Positions 62,217 through 64,000 of a stretch of DNA of 64,000 nucleotides are shown in pieces. The position numbers and the translations under genes are program-made. Each line of letters opens with the position of its first letter. Position 1 is the stretch's first letter. The notes below the pieces were generated by a model. That model was not told the DNA's origin and ran no database searches. It saw only the letters and a list, made by a program, of their open reading frames with translations. The stretch is from Verrucomicrobiia bacterium (GTDB taxonomy: Bacteria > Verrucomicrobiota > Verrucomicrobiia > Verrucomicrobiales > Akkermansiaceae). The stretch is taken from the NCBI GenBank assembly GCA_030432565.1, contig JAUIGV010000001.1, forward strand, positions 1 to 64,000, written 5' to 3'.

Positions 62217-64000
62217 TCAGGGGGATGCCGGAGGGGTTTTTCCCGCAGTGGATTCTTCCTGCATGGAGGCCAATTCGAAAAAGGCCCCGTTTTTGGCCAT
62301 CAATTCATCGCGGGTGCCGAACTCCACCATCTTGCCCTCCTCGAAAACTCCGATTCGGTCGGCCCGGCGAATGGTGGAGAAGCGGTGGGCGATGATGATG
62401 GTGGTGCGCCCGGTCATCAATTCTTCGAGAGCACCGAGGAGTTCTCGCTCGGTGGATGGATCAAGCGCGGAGGTGGGCTCGTCGAGAATGAGGATGGGAG
62501 CGTCTTTGAGGAAAGCGCGTGCGATGGAAAGGCGTTGGCGCTGACCTCCCGATAAATTGACACCCCGTTCCCCAAGGATGGTGTCGTAACCGTTATTAAG
62601 TTTTTCAATGAATTCGTCGGCTTGGGCACGACGAGCGGCGAGTTCGATTTCCTCATCGCCGGCCCCGGGTCTTCCGAATGCAATGTTCTCTCTGATTGTT
62701 CCGGAAAAGAGGAAGGGCTCTTGAAAGACGATGCTGACCCGGGAGCGAAGCCAGGACAGTTTCAGGGAGCGCAAATCCAGCCCGTCGATCAAAATCGCGC
62801 CGTGGGCGGGATCGTAAAAGCGCATGAGCAGGCTGGCGGTCGTGGACTTTCCGGATCCCGTCCGGCCCACCAAGGCGAGGACCTGTCCGGCTTCGAGGTG
62901 GAATGAGACGTCGTCAAGAGTCGGTTGATCTGCGACGTAGGAGAAGGAGACCCGGTCGAATCGAATGTCGCCCCGGATGGTTTTCGGGGCGAGGGCTTCG
63001 GGGGCGTCCTTTATGGTGACCGGTTCGTCGAGGATTTCGAAGACGCGTTTGAGCTGGGAGGTGGATGAGTGATAAACGCCGGCTCCCTGGCTGAAGGCGT
63101 TGAGAGGTTGGTAGAGCATGCCAAGGTAGGCGAGGAATACGAGAATATCGCCGGGATAGAGGGTTCCGAAAATGACCGCGCGAGCTCCCACCCAGAGGAC
63201 GGCGGCGGTGCCGAAGGCCATGATCAATCCGATAACCCAGCCAAAGGAAAGCTCGGCCACCGATTTCGTCAGGTTCGCTTGCACGCTTTCCTCGGTCTGT
63301 TTGGTGAAGCGCCTGTTGCTCCTGGCCTCCATGGTGAATGCTTGAATCACCCGGACTGACGAAAGGGATTCCTGAATGGTTGAAGCGAGTTCGCTTTCGT
63401 TCTCGTGAAAACGTTTCGAGTGCGCGGCGATCCGCCCTTCATAGTTTTTAATGTTGAGCCAGAGAAGCGGAGCGGTCGCAACCGTAATAAAGGTCAGGGC
63501 GACGTCGATCTGCAGCATGACGATGATGACTCCGATTGAGATGCACACTCCGGAAAAAACCGGGGCGAAAACGCCGGACAGGAGGGACTGGAGAGCATAG
63601 CTGTCATAGGCGGAACGGTGAAGAAGGTCTCCGACTTTCGAGCGGTCGTGGAAGGCCAGCGGCAGACGGTAAAGCTGATCGAGGGCTTCGATCCGCAGTT
63701 TTTGAACCATTCGGTTGCCGGCGTGAATCATCCACAATTGGCTCAGGAGGTTCAGCGATTTGTGAATGACCCCGAGAACGACCGAGATCATCGCGATGGA
63801 GAAGACTGCGGTGAGTTGGCTGCCGTCGGCGGAAAACCCCGGAAGCCAGGAGAGAAATCCGGGGAGCGGTTGATCTCCGAAGACGGAATCGATTAACCAT
63901 TTCAAAGGCCAGGGGAGGGTGATTTCGAGTACCGCAGCCAGAAGGAGCAGGGCAATCCCTCCGGCGACATGAAGACGGACGCCGTTGAGATAGGAAAGGG
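62217..64000 (-). CDS. ABC exporter half-transporter (5' end beyond window)
   Basis: At least 594 codons; the frame stays open through the right edge, reading LSYLNGVRLHVAGGIALLLL upstream of the first clear helix, so the true start is outside the window. Transmembrane domain of MsbA/MDR type, then the ATPase domain: Walker A VGRTGSGKSTTAS, Q-loop IVFQEPFLFSGTIREN, signature NLSGGQRQRLSIARA, Walker B ILILDEPTSALDPSTE and H-loop IIIAHRFSTIR. The end (STAGKTPPASP) is a short tail. Exports lipids or small molecules; substrate unknown. Convergent with the amino-sugar operon. Confidence 0.92.
   Translation of the reverse strand, partial: LSYLNGVRLHVAGGIALLLLAAVLEITLPWPLKWLIDSVFGDQPLPGFLSWLPGFSADGSQLTAVFSIAMISVVLGVIHKSLNLLSQLWMIHAGNRMVQKLRIEALDQLYRLPLAFHDRSKVGDLLHRSAYDSYALQSLLSGVFAPVFSGVCISIGVIIVMLQIDVALTFITVATAPLLWLNIKNYEGRIAAHSKRFHENESELASTIQESLSSVRVIQAFTMEARSNRRFTKQTEESVQANLTKSVAELSFGWVIGLIMAFGTAAVLWVGARAVIFGTLYPGDILVFLAYLGMLYQPLNAFSQGAGVYHSSTSQLKRVFEILDEPVTIKDAPEALAPKTIRGDIRFDRVSFSYVADQPTLDDVSFHLEAGQVLALVGRTGSGKSTTASLLMRFYDPAHGAILIDGLDLRSLKLSWLRSRVSIVFQEPFLFSGTIRENIAFGRPGAGDEEIELAARRAQADEFIEKLNNGYDTILGERGVNLSGGQRQRLSIARAFLKDAPILILDEPTSALDPSTERELLGALEELMTGRTTIIIAHRFSTIRRADRIGVFEEGKMVEFGTRDELMAKNGAFFELASMQEESTAGKTPPASP

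Overview
The window looks like chromosomal DNA from a member of the Verrucomicrobiota (Verrucomicrobiales-like, free-living and probably aquatic). The evidence is the mix of families: a PEP-CTERM protein ending in RRRR, a giant pilin-like protein of verrucomicrobial type, DUF1592/DUF1552 cytochrome-type proteins, DUF1080 proteins, Tat-exported Gfo/Idh/MocA oxidoreductases, several sulfatases, and a CotH/lamin-tail giant protein. I found no rRNA, tRNA, CRISPR array, transposase, integrase or phage gene. Coding density is high, with short gaps and many 1-4 bp start/stop overlaps.

Layout. 1-9.5 kb: MATE exporter, O6-alkylguanine-DNA alkyltransferase with an extra N-terminal region, a conserved unknown, an orphan giant pseudopilin-like protein, and two thioredoxin-fold proteins with degraded active sites. 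9.5-20.5 kb: a lipoprotein, a DUF3147-DUF2891-PaaK-like operon, a PHP-domain protein, tsaB, citrate synthase, a YceK-type lipoprotein, RNase HI, and a secreted S1-like protease. 20.5-27 kb: PEP-CTERM protein, a DUF1080 protein whose tail runs into a decayed sulfatase fragment, and a YhaO/YhaN (SbcD/SbcC-like) nuclease-ATPase pair. 27-36 kb: a carbohydrate-processing run (SASA esterase, Gfo/Idh/MocA, DUF1080), then the tightly coupled DUF1592-DUF1552-unknown operon. 36-38.7 kb: a TAXI-type solute-binding protein without TRAP permease genes, and a KamA-family radical SAM enzyme. 38.8-44.4 kb: a minus-strand operon of sulfatase, fused TctC-TctB, TctA and sulfatase, which reads as a module for desulfating an organic substrate and taking up an organic acid. 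44.5-53.8 kb: pectate-lyase-like lipoprotein, ABC exporter, a photolyase-family protein whose domains look circularly permuted, a prenyl synthase, a peroxiredoxin with an in-frame UGA at the peroxidatic Cys position (probable selenoprotein), a YpfJ-type peptidase, FxsA and a zinc alcohol dehydrogenase. 53.8-64 kb: a 1767-residue CotH/lamin-tail secreted protein, an oxidoreductase/PIG-L deacetylase/NagB-like operon that looks like amino-sugar catabolism, and an ABC exporter whose gene runs off the right edge.

The most notable items are the probable selenocysteine peroxiredoxin (50300-50803) with a SECIS-like hairpin at the expected distance from the UGA, the apparently permuted photolyase-family protein (48081-49256), and the sulfatase/tripartite-tricarboxylate-transporter operon with a lipoprotein-membrane subunit fusion (38808-44403). 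Two short gene remnants (sulfatase near 21.5 kb, PQQ-propeller C-terminus near 62.15 kb) show past deletions. All family names come from recognising motifs by eye; no database search was run.
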